A stretch of 24,654 bases of DNA, taken from NCBI GenBank assembly GCA_002477595.1, contig DLQN01000130.1:1714-26367 (forward strand), given 5' to 3'. The notes under the pieces are model-generated. The model made no database searches. It had not been told where the DNA came from and saw only the letters and a list, made by a program, of their open reading frames with translations. Below are positions 15,964 through 24,654 of the stretch, piece by piece. This stretch comes from Roseivirga sp. UBA7431 (GTDB lineage: Bacteria; Bacteroidota; Bacteroidia; Cytophagales; Cyclobacteriaceae). Made by a program: the position numbers and the translations under genes. Each line of letters opens with the position of its first letter. Positions within the stretch are counted from its first letter, which is position 1.

Positions 15964-17433
15964 ATGGAGAATATCATTCAGGATATAGACATTTTAGACA
16001 GAAACAGCCAAGAGGCTACTGAGACTATTGAAACCTCTAAGGAGGAAAACACTGGCAAGAAGAAGAAACTGTACATTGAAAGTTATGGTTGTCAGATGAA
16101 TTTCGCAGATAGCGAGGTTGTCTCATCAATCATGAAGGACAATGGCTATGACACGACTTCAGATTTTGAAACCGCAGATGTTATCTTTCTAAACACCTGT
16201 TCTATTCGGGAAAAAGCCGAACTAACAGTTAGAAGAAGGTTAGGTCAGTTTAATAAAGTCAAAAAGAGAAACCCAGATATGACGATTGGTGTCTTGGGCT
16301 GCATGGCTGAAAGATTGAAAGAGCAACTGCTCGAGGAAGAAAAAATTGTTGATGTAGTAGTTGGACCAGATGCTTACAGAGATCTCCCAAACCTAGTTCA
16401 AACTGCAGAAAGCGGGCAAAAAGCCGTGAACACTTTCCTTTCTAGAGAAGAAACTTACGCTGACATCTCTCCTGTTCGTTTGAACTCAAATGGTGTAAGT
16501 GCTTTCATATCAATCATGCGAGGCTGTGATAATATGTGCTCGTTCTGCGTGGTGCCTTTTACTCGTGGTAGAGAACGCAGCCGTGATCCGTACTCTATAG
16601 TAAAAGAGGCAGAGGACTTATTCGATCAAGGGTATAAGGAAGTGACACTGCTTGGCCAGAATGTAGATTCATACAAATGGTCAGAAGACGAAAACAATAA
16701 GGCATGGTTAGAGAAAAAAGAAAAGAAAGGAGAAGAAGTACAGGTAGTTAACTTTGCCAACCTAATTGAAATGGTTGCGAAAATCGCACCTGATCTTCGT
16801 GTTCGATTCTCTACTTCTCACCCAAAAGACATAACGGATGAAGTGCTTCATACCATGAAGCGCTATGACAACATCTGTAAATGCCTCCATTTACCTGCAC
16901 AAAGTGGTAACTCTCGTGTACTAGACTTAATGAATAGAACTTATACTCGAGAGTGGTACATTAATCGAGTAGATGCCGTTAGAGAAATCCTAGGTCAAGA
17001 ATGCGCTATTACATCAGATATGATTGCTGGATTTTGTTCTGAGACTGAAGAGGAACATCAAGAAACATTAACCTTGATGGACTATGTGAAGTATGACTTC
17101 TCCTACATGTTCTTCTACTCTGAAAGACCGGGAACCCTTGCCGCAAAGAAGTTCGAAGATGACATTCCATTGGAGGTTAAGAAAAGGCGTCTTCAGGAAA
17201 TCATCAATAAGCAACAGGCTACCTCACTAGAGCGTAATAAGCTAGACTTGGGCAAAATACAAACTGTCCTGATTGAAGGAACATCTAAACGATCTGAAGA
17301 ACAACTTCAAGGTCGTACTACGGCTAACAAGGTTGTGATTTTTCCAAAGGAAGGCTTTAAAAAAGGTCAGTATGTAAATGTATTAATAGAAGACTGCTCA
17401 ACCGCTACCCTATTTGGTAAGGTCGTTTCATAA
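15964..17433 (+). CDS. miaB: tRNA-2-methylthio-N6-dimethylallyladenosine synthase (MiaB)
   Basis: 489 aa radical SAM methylthiotransferase that adds the 2-methylthio group to i6A37 of tRNAs. The N-terminal UPF0004 domain carries the auxiliary cluster cysteines C43, C79 and C113. The radical SAM CxxxCxxC motif follows at C188, C192 and C195 ([19 protein letters not shown]), and a C-terminal TRAM domain (about 422-488) binds tRNA. A polar 33-residue extension precedes the IESYGCQMN start, and a Lys/Glu-rich insert lies at about 243-261; both look like lineage variation. It is first in a tight operon with the sigma-54 activator, lptE, the TPR-like gene and secG. The next gene is in the same reading frame, separated by one TAA and four codons. 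Confidence 0.96.
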   Translation: MENIIQDIDILDRNSQEATETIETSKEENTGKKKKLYIESYGCQMNFADSEVVSSIMKDNGYDTTSDFETADVIFLNTCSIREKAELTVRRRLGQFNKVKKRNPDMTIGVLGCMAERLKEQLLEEEKIVDVVVGPDAYRDLPNLVQTAESGQKAVNTFLSREETYADISPVRLNSNGVSAFISIMRGCDNMCSFCVVPFTRGRERSRDPYSIVKEAEDLFDQGYKEVTLLGQNVDSYKWSEDENNKAWLEKKEKKGEEVQVVNFANLIEMVAKIAPDLRVRFSTSHPKDITDEVLHTMKRYDNICKCLHLPAQSGNSRVLDLMNRTYTREWYINRVDAVREILGQECAITSDMIAGFCSETEEEHQETLTLMDYVKYDFSYMFFYSERPGTLAAKKFEDDIPLEVKKRRLQEIINKQQATSLERNKLDLGKIQTVLIEGTSKRSEEQLQGRTTANKVVIFPKEGFKKGQYVNVLIEDCSTATLFGKVVS

Positions 17434-17445
17434 ACCAGAATTGAT

Positions 17446-18714
17446 TTGAATAGCAAAGAGTTACTCAGTATAAAACAACGCTTCGGCATTATCGGAAACA
17501 GCCCTAAGCTGAGTCATGCAATTCAGGTTGCTGCTCAGGTTGCTCCTACAGACATGACTGTTTTGATCACTGGTGAAAGTGGTAGTGGAAAGGAATCCTT
17601 TTCGAAAATCATCCATCAGCTCAGCCCTCGAAAGCATGGTAAATTCATTGCGATTAACTGTGGAGCAATTCCAGAAGGAACAATCGACTCAGAATTATTC
17701 GGCCATGAAAAAGGCTCATTTACAGGGGCCTATGAAGCAAGAAAAGGTTACTTCGAAGACACCAACGGTGGAACCATATTTTTAGATGAGATTGGTGAAA
17801 TGCCAGTTCAAACACAAGCAAGACTCTTGCGGGTATTAGAAAATGGTGAATTCATAAAGGTAGGCTCGTCAAAAGTACTTAAAACTGATGTGCGTGTAGT
17901 TGCAGCTACCAACGTCAATCTTTTACAAGCCGTAGAAAAAGGAAAGTTCCGAGAAGATCTTTATTATCGTTTGAGTACGGTCCCCATCTTTGTACCCCCA
18001 CTAAGAGAAAGAGGTCAAGATGCCGATCTGTTGTTTAGAAAGTTTGCTTCTGACTTTGCCGAAAAATACCGTGTTGAAAGTATAAAACTCAACGATGAAG
18101 GCAAAGAAGTACTTATTCGTTATCGTTTTCCTGGAAACATTCGTCAATTAAAGAATTTAGTAGAACAAATTTCAGCTTTGGAGATGGAACGAGATGTTAC
18201 TGCTGAAACCCTGCTAAAATATCTCCCGCAAAATAGCTCAAGTCTTCCTGCTATTTATCGGGGGGGCGATGATTCAAAGTCTGAAAGCTTAAGTGAAAGA
18301 GATTTATTATATAAAGTCCTGTTCGATATGAAGAAGGACATGAATGATCTCAAGAAATTGGTCAATAGCATGATGGAGAATGGGTCCTATGATAAACAAG
18401 TCGTAAATGATAACCCTAACCTATTTCGAAACTTAGACGAAAAACCCACTTCAAAAGAAAAACCAGCACCAAAAGACTTTTCAGAACCTATCTACCTTCA
18501 GCCAAGCGGTCAAGACCAAGGACCTTATGGTTATGATAGTGTACATGACATTACGCACGAAGAAGATGAGTCACTTTCCATTGAAGCCAAAGAGAAAGAA
18601 CTCATTATAAAGGCCTTAAGGAAAAATAATAACAAAAGAAAATACGCGGCACAAGATTTGGGGATATCGGAACGTACACTTTATAGAAAGATCAAGCAGT
18701 ATGAAATCGAATAA
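17446..18714 (+). CDS. Sigma-54-dependent Fis family transcriptional activator, no sensor domain
   Basis: 422 aa. The AAA+ domain begins almost at once, with no receiver, PAS or GAF domain. It has Walker A GESGSGKE (43-50), the sigma-54 contact loop as GSFTGA (90-95, where GAFTGA is usual), Walker B IFLDE (111-115), FREDLYYRL (168-176, arginine-finger region) and FPGNIRQLKN (228-237). A linker (about 265-370) has a coiled-coil-like DLLYKVLFDMKKDMNDLKKL segment. A Fis-type helix-turn-helix ends the protein (about 385-422). It should open promoters held by RpoN. The start must be non-AUG: after the in-frame miaB stop (17431-17433) the only codons before the conserved region are ACC AGA ATT GAT TTG, so TTG at 17446 is taken. 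Its position between miaB and lptE is typical for Bacteroidota. The 3' end overlaps lptE by 14 nt. Confidence 0.93.
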   Translation: MNSKELLSIKQRFGIIGNSPKLSHAIQVAAQVAPTDMTVLITGESGSGKESFSKIIHQLSPRKHGKFIAINCGAIPEGTIDSELFGHEKGSFTGAYEARKGYFEDTNGGTIFLDEIGEMPVQTQARLLRVLENGEFIKVGSSKVLKTDVRVVAATNVNLLQAVEKGKFREDLYYRLSTVPIFVPPLRERGQDADLLFRKFASDFAEKYRVESIKLNDEGKEVLIRYRFPGNIRQLKNLVEQISALEMERDVTAETLLKYLPQNSSSLPAIYRGGDDSKSESLSERDLLYKVLFDMKKDMNDLKKLVNSMMENGSYDKQVVNDNPNLFRNLDEKPTSKEKPAPKDFSEPIYLQPSGQDQGPYGYDSVHDITHEEDESLSIEAKEKELIIKALRKNNNKRKYAAQDLGISERTLYRKIKQYEIE

Positions 18715-19228
18715 GCTTTTTGTCCTCTCTGTCCTTTTAGTATTGGTCACCTCATGCGGAATTTACTCATTCAATGGTGCTTCCATCGATTACAATGAAA
18801 CTAAAACGATCTCGATTGCCAACTTCATCAATGAGTCTGGTGGCGGCCCTCCAAATATGGGGAATACGTTTACTGAAGGTCTAAAAGAATATTTTCAGAG
18901 AAGAACAAAGCTAGAGTTAGTACAAAAACAAGGTGATATTCAATTCGAGGGAGCCATAGCGAATTATACGGTTCGACCACAGTCCATTAGCTCTTCTGGA
19001 AATAGTAATCAAGCCGATGGAACAGGCTTAATGCGTCTTTCCATCAGTGTACAGTTGGTCTTTACTAATACAAAAAAAGAAGAGGAGAATTTACAGCAAG
19101 CCTTCACCTTCTTTTCCGACTATGATCCTGCAAATACGACACTTAATGCTGTTGAGGATGATTTGGTAGTAGAAATATTTGAACAGCTATATTTTGATAT
19201 TTTTCAAGCCTCTGTTGCCCAGTGGTAA
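18701..19228 (+). CDS. lptE: LPS assembly lipoprotein LptE
   Basis: 175 aa outer-membrane lipoprotein, partner of LptD in moving lipopolysaccharide to the cell surface. The signal ends VTSC with C19 as lipidated residue, followed by GIYSFNGASI, the typical Bacteroidota LptE start. Then come ISIANFINESGGGPPNMGNTFTEGLKEYFQRRT and a Q-x-GDIQFEGAI strand, as in the LptE fold. It overlaps the sigma-54 activator by 14 nt, so translation is probably coupled. Sequence conservation in LptE is low, and the call rests on the motif pattern, length, lipobox and gene order together. Confidence 0.87.
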   Translation: MKSNKLFVLSVLLVLVTSCGIYSFNGASIDYNETKTISIANFINESGGGPPNMGNTFTEGLKEYFQRRTKLELVQKQGDIQFEGAIANYTVRPQSISSSGNSNQADGTGLMRLSISVQLVFTNTKKEEENLQQAFTFFSDYDPANTTLNAVEDDLVVEIFEQLYFDIFQASVAQW

Positions 19229-19263
19229 TATTCCTCCTACTTTAGACGCTTTAATATAAAAAA

Positions 19264-19980
19264 GTGGACCGCGAACGATTTAATTCCTTACTATCAGACC
19301 CTTCCTTAGTCACTAACGTTGACATCAAGGCATTAAACGAGTATCGTAAGAAGTACCCTTATTTTCAGAGCTTGTATGTGGTGATCGCTAAAGCATTAAA
19401 AAACCAAAATCACCCAAAAACTGACGCGTTTATAAAAAAGACTGCCGCATACTCCGCCAACCCTGAATATCTAAACGAAATTATTGGTGGGGATTACAAG
19501 TTCATTACTAAGCGCCAAGAAGACAAAGCGCCAGTGATTGAAACTCCAAAAGAACAAGGAGAAGAAACAACCAGTACGTCAGAATTAGAACAAACCACTT
19601 TAGACATTAAAGCCACCAAAGCTCGAATTGAAGCACTTCTGGCGAGTACAGAAACACAGGAGGCTGAAGTTTCTGAAAAGAAAAAACCCTCTGTAATCAG
19701 TCAGGTGGAAATCATAGAGAAGTTTATAAAGGACGAGCCTTCCATTGAACGGCAGAAGATCTCTCAAACAGATTTACCAAGTAATCAAGTAGATCTAGCA
19801 AGCAAAGCGATAAAGGATGTAGAGTCCTTTGAGACCGAAACTTTAGCCAAATTAATGGCGATGCAGGGCAAGGCTAGAAAGGCCATAAATATTTATAAAA
19901 AACTCAGTTTGAAGTTTCCTGAAAAAAGCACTTACTTTGCAGCCCGAATGGAGGAAATAAAGTCGAAAAAGAATGTTTAA
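19264..19980 (+). CDS. Conserved TPR-like protein of unknown function
   Basis: 238 aa, cytoplasmic, without signal peptide. The N-terminal 75 residues are helical and typical of the Bacteroidota protein found between lptE and secG (FNSLLSDPSL, LNEYRKKYPYFQSLYVVIAKAL). A Glu/Thr-rich low-complexity middle (about 85-130) follows. The C-terminus is one TPR-like helix pair (ETLAKLMAMQGKARKAINIYKKLSLKFPEKSTYFAARMEEI). The start is GTG at 19264: an in-frame stop lies only 12 nt upstream and the codons between (TAT AAA AAA) offer no alternative. Its last 8 nt overlap secG. Function unknown; the place between lptE and secG hints at an envelope or secretion role. Confidence 0.83.
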   Translation: MDRERFNSLLSDPSLVTNVDIKALNEYRKKYPYFQSLYVVIAKALKNQNHPKTDAFIKKTAAYSANPEYLNEIIGGDYKFITKRQEDKAPVIETPKEQGEETTSTSELEQTTLDIKATKARIEALLASTETQEAEVSEKKKPSVISQVEIIEKFIKDEPSIERQKISQTDLPSNQVDLASKAIKDVESFETETLAKLMAMQGKARKAINIYKKLSLKFPEKSTYFAARMEEIKSKKNV

Positions 19981-20326
19981 GTTATTTATAATATTAGCGA
20001 TCATCATATCAGTTTTATTGATTCTGATCGTTTTAATGCAGAATTCAAAAGGTGGTGGTTTATCAAGTCAATTTGGCGGTGGTGGAGCACAACAGATTAT
20101 TGGTGTCAAGAAGACCACAGATTTGTTAGAAAAAGCTACTTGGATATTTATTGTTGCACTGATAACTTTCAGCCTTGCCTCCAGTCTTACGCTAAATGAT
20201 GGCACGCAACAACTGACTAACCCTAATATAGATGCCGCACAACAATCTCTGCCTGGGGCTACAATTCCTGCCGTTGCCGATACAAGTGGTATTCAGCCAA
20301 TGGCTCCAGACACAACCGGTCAATAA
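19973..20326 (+). CDS. secG: Preprotein translocase subunit SecG
   Basis: 117 aa inner-membrane protein that assists SecYEG. Two transmembrane helices are visible (about 3-21 and 54-72). The conserved cytoplasmic loop between them reads MQNSKGGGLSSQFGGGGAQQIIG, with KKTTDLLEKATW leading into the second helix. A polar Thr/Pro/Gln-rich tail of about 40 residues follows, common in this phylum. It overlaps the preceding gene by 8 nt and ends the miaB operon; a strong terminator begins 16 nt after its stop. Confidence 0.95.
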   Translation: MFKLFIILAIIISVLLILIVLMQNSKGGGLSSQFGGGGAQQIIGVKKTTDLLEKATWIFIVALITFSLASSLTLNDGTQQLTNPNIDAAQQSLPGATIPAVADTSGIQPMAPDTTGQ

Positions 20327-20341
20327 TTAAAAAGAAACTAT

Positions 20342-20382
20342 AAACTCCCCACTGCGAAGCATCGCAGTGGGGAGTTTTTTTT
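20342..20382 (+). terminator. Strong rho-independent terminator after secG
   Basis: A perfect 16-bp stem (20342-20357 with 20362-20377) with a 4-nt AGCA loop is followed by eight T. It separates the miaB-secG operon from groESL, so groESL needs its own promoter. Confidence 0.95.
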
Positions 20383-20387
20383 GCCTT

Positions 20388-20460
20388 TATGTCAGTAATC
20401 CCTATTAATGATAGTAGATCTGACAGATGATACTGACAACGATTGCCATATCAACTGACA
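20388..20460. promoter_or_regulatory. Cluster of CTGACA repeats upstream of groES
   Basis: The hexamer CTGACA occurs at 20420-20425, 20433-20438 and 20455-20460, and inverted (TGTCAG) at 20390-20395. Three of the four extend to ACTGACA. They lie between the secG terminator and the groES promoter region, where a heat-shock operator or activator site would be expected. No CIRCE element is present. Binding protein unknown. Confidence 0.45.
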
Positions 20461-20479
20461 AAAGTTCCTAAAATGGGAT

Positions 20480-20495
20480 TGGCACATTAAGTGCA
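20480..20495 (+). promoter_or_regulatory. Sigma-54-like (-24/-12) promoter for groESL
   Basis: TGGCAC-N5-GTGCA has the GG-N10-GC spacing that defines RpoN promoters and differs from TGGCAC-N5-TTGCA by one base. The expected start of transcription is near 20505, giving a leader of about 39 nt before the groES ATG at 20544. The same bases also form a small GCAC-N5-GTGC palindrome. A primary-sigma promoter could overlap it; none matches well. Confidence 0.4.
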
Positions 20496-20543
20496 GATGT
20501 GATGTTCGTATTGTGAAACAAAACCTTAAAACGATAAGTAAAA

Positions 20544-20828
20544 ATGTCTAAAGTAAACATTACTCCACTTGCAGACAGAGTTCTAGTAGAACCAGCGGCT
20601 GCAGAAGAAAAAACCGCCTCAGGCATAATCATTCCTGATACTGCTAAAGAGAAACCACAGAGAGGTACGATAGTAGCTGCAGGAAGTGGTAAAAAAGACG
20701 AGCCAATGACTGTGAAAGTCGGTGATACTGTATTGTATGGCAAGTATGCTGGTACTGAGCTTTCTGTAGAAGGTAACGACTATTTGATTATGAAAGAGTC
20801 TGACCTTTTCGCAATCATCAATTCTTAA
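20544..20828 (+). CDS. groES: Co-chaperonin GroES
   Basis: 94 aa, the normal GroES length. It forms the seven-membered lid of the GroEL chamber. Visible motifs are [33 protein letters not shown], including the mobile loop with the GIIIP tip that touches GroEL, and [15 protein letters not shown] near the C-terminus. The ATG at 20544 follows an A-rich stretch. groEL starts 30 nt downstream; the two form the usual bicistronic operon. Codons are strongly biased, fitting high expression. Confidence 0.98.
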   Translation: MSKVNITPLADRVLVEPAAAEEKTASGIIIPDTAKEKPQRGTIVAAGSGKKDEPMTVKVGDTVLYGKYAGTELSVEGNDYLIMKESDLFAIINS

Positions 20829-20846
20829 TCAAAACTGAAAATTTAA

Positions 20847-22496
<1,650 letters not shown>

Positions 22497-22522
22497 TACC
22501 CCCTCCGCACAACAAAATAGAT

Positions 22523-22558
22523 AAAAAGCCTGATTCGTAAGAGTCAGGCTTTTTTTTT
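22523..22558 (+). terminator. Rho-independent terminator after groEL
   Basis: A 9-bp stem GCCTGATTC (22528-22536) pairs with GAGTCAGGC (22541-22549), one wobble, around a GTAA loop; A- and T-runs extend it on both sides (T from 22550 to 22558). Confidence 0.92.
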
Positions 22559-22809
22559 GATGGTTAGACGTATCGATTATTCGAGATAGCTCAGATGAAC
22601 TATATCTATCACATGCACCTTACCTCCTTCCAATCCTAATTACTAATTTAATCTCTGAACTTGATAACGGTTTGATATAGAACATGGTTCGAACGAACAA
22701 GTAAGCAATATTGATGATAATTTAAGAGTCGACTGGGCTCTCTAAATAACTTCGCCTTTTTCTCGAAGGATTTTTTCTTATATTTCTGTTAGCCAAACCT
22801 AACCGATCT
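22559..22809 (+). other. Intergenic region before the acyl-CoA synthetase
   Basis: Together with the terminator this gives 313 bp without a gene between groEL and the synthetase. No RNA gene or small frame is evident. TATATTTC at 22779-22786 is one base off the -7 consensus, with TTTT at 22757-22760 in place of the -33 TTTG at 18-nt spacing, so a weak promoter is possible. A GTTCGAAC palindrome occurs near 22687. Confidence 0.4.
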
Positions 22810-24453
22810 ATGGAAAGATTCAATACTCCTCTGGAGGCCTTTGCCCATTGGGTAAATACTACGCCTGACAAAACATTCTTACGTCAACCTATCAATAGGG
22901 TATTTACGGAATACACCTATCGAGAAGCAGATCAAGAAATTCGAAAAATCGCTACTGCGCTAAATGGAATGGGACTATCGAATGGTAGTCATGTAGCCCT
23001 TCTTTCAAAAAATTGTGCTCATTGGATCATGGCAGATCTCGCCATCATGATGGCTGGATGTATCTCCATCCCCATCTATCCTACGCTAGGTGCAGAGTCA
23101 ATTCATGAAATATTAGTTCATAGTGAGTCAAAAGCCATTATTGTTGGGAAGCTCGATGATTATAGTCAGCAGAAATCTGGCATACCAGAGATCCCAATCA
23201 TCGGAGTTGAGCTATATGATATAAAGGAACAACATGGCTGGGATGAACTAATGGCAGCCAATCAAGCCATGGAAGGTTTAACAGAGCAAAAACATGAAGA
23301 CTTAATGACCATCATGTATACCTCAGGGACTACAGGTAACCCGAAGGGCGTGATGCACACCGTTGGAACTTTCAACACACTTATCAATACCGCTATAGCG
23401 GCTATTAAACTACCCAGCCAGCCACGTTACTTCTCTTACCTACCTATGACGCACATTGCTGAAAGAGCAGGCATTGAACTATCTGCGATTTACCGTGGTG
23501 CAGCAGTCAGCTTTCCAGAGTCATTGGCTACGTTTGGTGAAGACCTTGCCTTAGTGCAACCAGAAACTTTCTTTGGTGTACCTAGAATCTGGCAAAAATT
23601 TCAGGAAAAGCTACTTGAAAAAATGCCTCAGAAGAAACTCGATCGCTTAACTGGCCTACCCATTATCGGTAACATTATAAAGAAGAAAATCAGGCAAAAA
23701 CTTGGCTTATCAGCATCTGTGGCCAACTTTTCAGGAGCAGCACCGATTTCAAAAAATTTACAAGAATGGTACGCTAAACTTGGTGTAGAAATCAGTCAAG
23801 CTTACGGTATGACGGAAGATTGTATCATGTCTCATTTCAACCTACCAGGCGCTAACAAGTTTGGTACTGTTGGTAGACCATTGCCAGGCGTTACATCTAA
23901 GCTATCTGGTGAAGGTGAAATACTAATTCAAAGTGAATGTCTAATGCAAGGCTATTTTAAAGAGCCCGAAAAAACAGCTGAGATGTTTACAGCTGACGGT
24001 TTTTTAAGAACTGGAGACATTGGTGAGTTCGATCATGATGGCTATCTCTCCATTACTGGCCGCATCAAAGATCAATTCAAGACAGACAAAGGCAAGTACA
24101 TTAGTCCTGCACCAATTGAATTGGAATTATTGAAAAACGGAGATATTGATCAGGTCTGTATTGTAGGAACTGGTATTCCTCAACCAATTGCGTTGGTAGT
24201 AGTATCTGAACTAGGGAAACCAAAAAGTAAAGATGAATTAGAGAAGTCTCTAATGGGTACTGTCAAAGAGCTTAATCCTAGCCTTGAAAATTTCGAGAAA
24301 ATTGCTAAGGTGATCATAATGGATGAAGACTGGTCTGTAGACAATGGCCTCTTAACCCCTACTTTGAAAGTAAAACGAAATAGAGTCGAAGCAATTCACA
24401 AAGACAGGTACGCACAATGGTTCGAATCTCCTGATAAAGTAGTCTATGAATAA
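22810..24453 (+). CDS. Long-chain fatty acid-CoA ligase (AMP-dependent synthetase)
   Basis: 547 aa adenylate-forming enzyme that activates fatty acids to acyl-CoA with ATP. Motifs in order: MYTSGTTGNPKGV (169-181, P-loop), YLPMTHIAER (210-219), SGAAPIS (308-314), YGMTE (332-336), TGD (401-403) and GRIKDQFKTDKGKYISP (417-433), where K428/K430 lie in the linker that swings between half-reactions. The SYLPMTHIAER and GRIKDQFKT segments fit the FAA1-type long-chain group rather than acetyl-CoA or peptide synthetases. At 547 aa it is somewhat shorter than many of that group but shows no lost motif. It stands alone after the groEL terminator and is convergent with the TRIC-like gene. Confidence 0.92.
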   Translation: MERFNTPLEAFAHWVNTTPDKTFLRQPINRVFTEYTYREADQEIRKIATALNGMGLSNGSHVALLSKNCAHWIMADLAIMMAGCISIPIYPTLGAESIHEILVHSESKAIIVGKLDDYSQQKSGIPEIPIIGVELYDIKEQHGWDELMAANQAMEGLTEQKHEDLMTIMYTSGTTGNPKGVMHTVGTFNTLINTAIAAIKLPSQPRYFSYLPMTHIAERAGIELSAIYRGAAVSFPESLATFGEDLALVQPETFFGVPRIWQKFQEKLLEKMPQKKLDRLTGLPIIGNIIKKKIRQKLGLSASVANFSGAAPISKNLQEWYAKLGVEISQAYGMTEDCIMSHFNLPGANKFGTVGRPLPGVTSKLSGEGEILIQSECLMQGYFKEPEKTAEMFTADGFLRTGDIGEFDHDGYLSITGRIKDQFKTDKGKYISPAPIELELLKNGDIDQVCIVGTGIPQPIALVVVSELGKPKSKDELEKSLMGTVKELNPSLENFEKIAKVIIMDEDWSVDNGLLTPTLKVKRNRVEAIHKDRYAQWFESPDKVVYE

Positions 24454-24463
24454 TAGACTACTT
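24437..24463. terminator. Bidirectional hairpin spanning both stop codons of convergent genes
   Basis: A perfect 10-bp inverted repeat (24437-24446 with 24454-24463) has a 7-nt loop. The loop holds the stop of the acyl-CoA synthetase (24451-24453) and the right arm holds the stop of the TRIC-like gene (24458-24460). T-runs are short on both sides, so its strength as a terminator is uncertain. Confidence 0.5.
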
Positions 24464-24654
24464 AAGTGAAGGTAAAGACCAGTTTTTAACGACTACCAAT
24501 ATCCTTATTGCTATAATAAAAGCGATAGTAATGATGATTTGAAAATCAGCTTGAAGATTGGTTTGCTCAAGCAATAAATAAAGGCCTCCTCCTGCTAGAC
24601 AAACTGTAGCGTAAATCTCTTTTCTAAAGATTAAGGGTATTTCGTTCACTAAAG
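24458..24654 (-). CDS. TRIC/UPF0126 family membrane protein, C-terminal part
   Basis: The last 65 or so codons of a minus-strand gene whose start lies beyond the right edge. The frame stays open to the edge, so the GTG at 24649 is an internal valine rather than the start. The sequence NEIPLIFRKEIYATVCLAGG is the characteristic second-repeat signature of the trimeric intracellular cation channel (UPF0126, YadS-like) family. Two membrane segments are visible (about residues 14-28 and 36-54 of the visible part). Bacterial members are potassium-type channels by homology; the physiological role is unclear. It is convergent with the acyl-CoA synthetase, with 4 nt between stop codons. Confidence 0.85.
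   Translation of the reverse strand, partial: LVNEIPLIFRKEIYATVCLAGGGLYLLLEQTNLQADFQIIITIAFIIAIRILVVVKNWSLPSLK

Noticed and set aside
20388..20543. CIRCE/HrcA operator upstream of groES
   Set aside because: The TTAGCACTC-N9-GAGTGCTAA repeat is absent; the only related piece is a 4-bp GCAC/GTGC palindrome inside the sigma-54-like site.

Overview
The window is a stretch of ordinary chromosome from a Bacteroidota bacterium, most likely a marine-type Cytophagales (Roseivirga/Fulvivirga-like). That placement is inferred from the families present: a PD40-OmpA protein, secreted S9 peptidase, YceI lipoprotein, Bacteroidota-style PabB and the linked order miaB - sigma-54 activator - lptE - TPR-like gene - secG - groES - groEL. 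A-rich start regions and TAnnTTTG-like -7 boxes fit the same phylum. I see no phage, transposon, CRISPR array, tRNA or rRNA gene, integrase or toxin cluster.

Left part (1-9.7 kb): a terminator from an off-window gene is followed by a minus-strand ureohydrolase (formimidoylglutamase/arginase family). Next comes a plus-strand run of secreted S9 peptidase, gamma-glutamyltransferase lipoprotein, a secreted YD-repeat-like protein of unknown function and a small hotdog thioesterase. The peptidase and transferase together suggest breakdown of extracellular peptides and gamma-glutamyl compounds. Convergent to this run are an OmpA-family envelope protein with PD40 repeats and an HDAC11-like deacetylase.

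Middle (9.8-15.8 kb): a probable minus-strand operon runs gamma-carbonic anhydrase -> DinB-like protein -> hotdog thioesterase -> acidic protein of unknown function, and ends at a good terminator. Divergent from it are a YceI lipoprotein with its own terminator, pabB (folate synthesis) and an exported DsrE-like protein. An FKBP-TPR lipoprotein faces these on the minus strand.

Right part (15.9-24.6 kb): miaB, an orphan sigma-54 activator without sensor domain, lptE, a TPR-like gene and secG are tightly packed or overlapping and end in a perfect 16-bp stem terminator. groES-groEL follow with their own control region, which holds four CTGACA hexamers and a -24/-12 (sigma-54-like) promoter match. 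After the groEL terminator come a long-chain acyl-CoA synthetase and, convergent, the C-terminal end of a TRIC/UPF0126 membrane protein cut by the window edge.

I found no convincing new multigene system. The most testable signals are regulatory: the sigma-54-like promoter and CTGACA/TATGTCA repeats near groESL and some other intergenic regions, the non-AUG starts in the miaB-secG operon, and several stop-codon hairpins.
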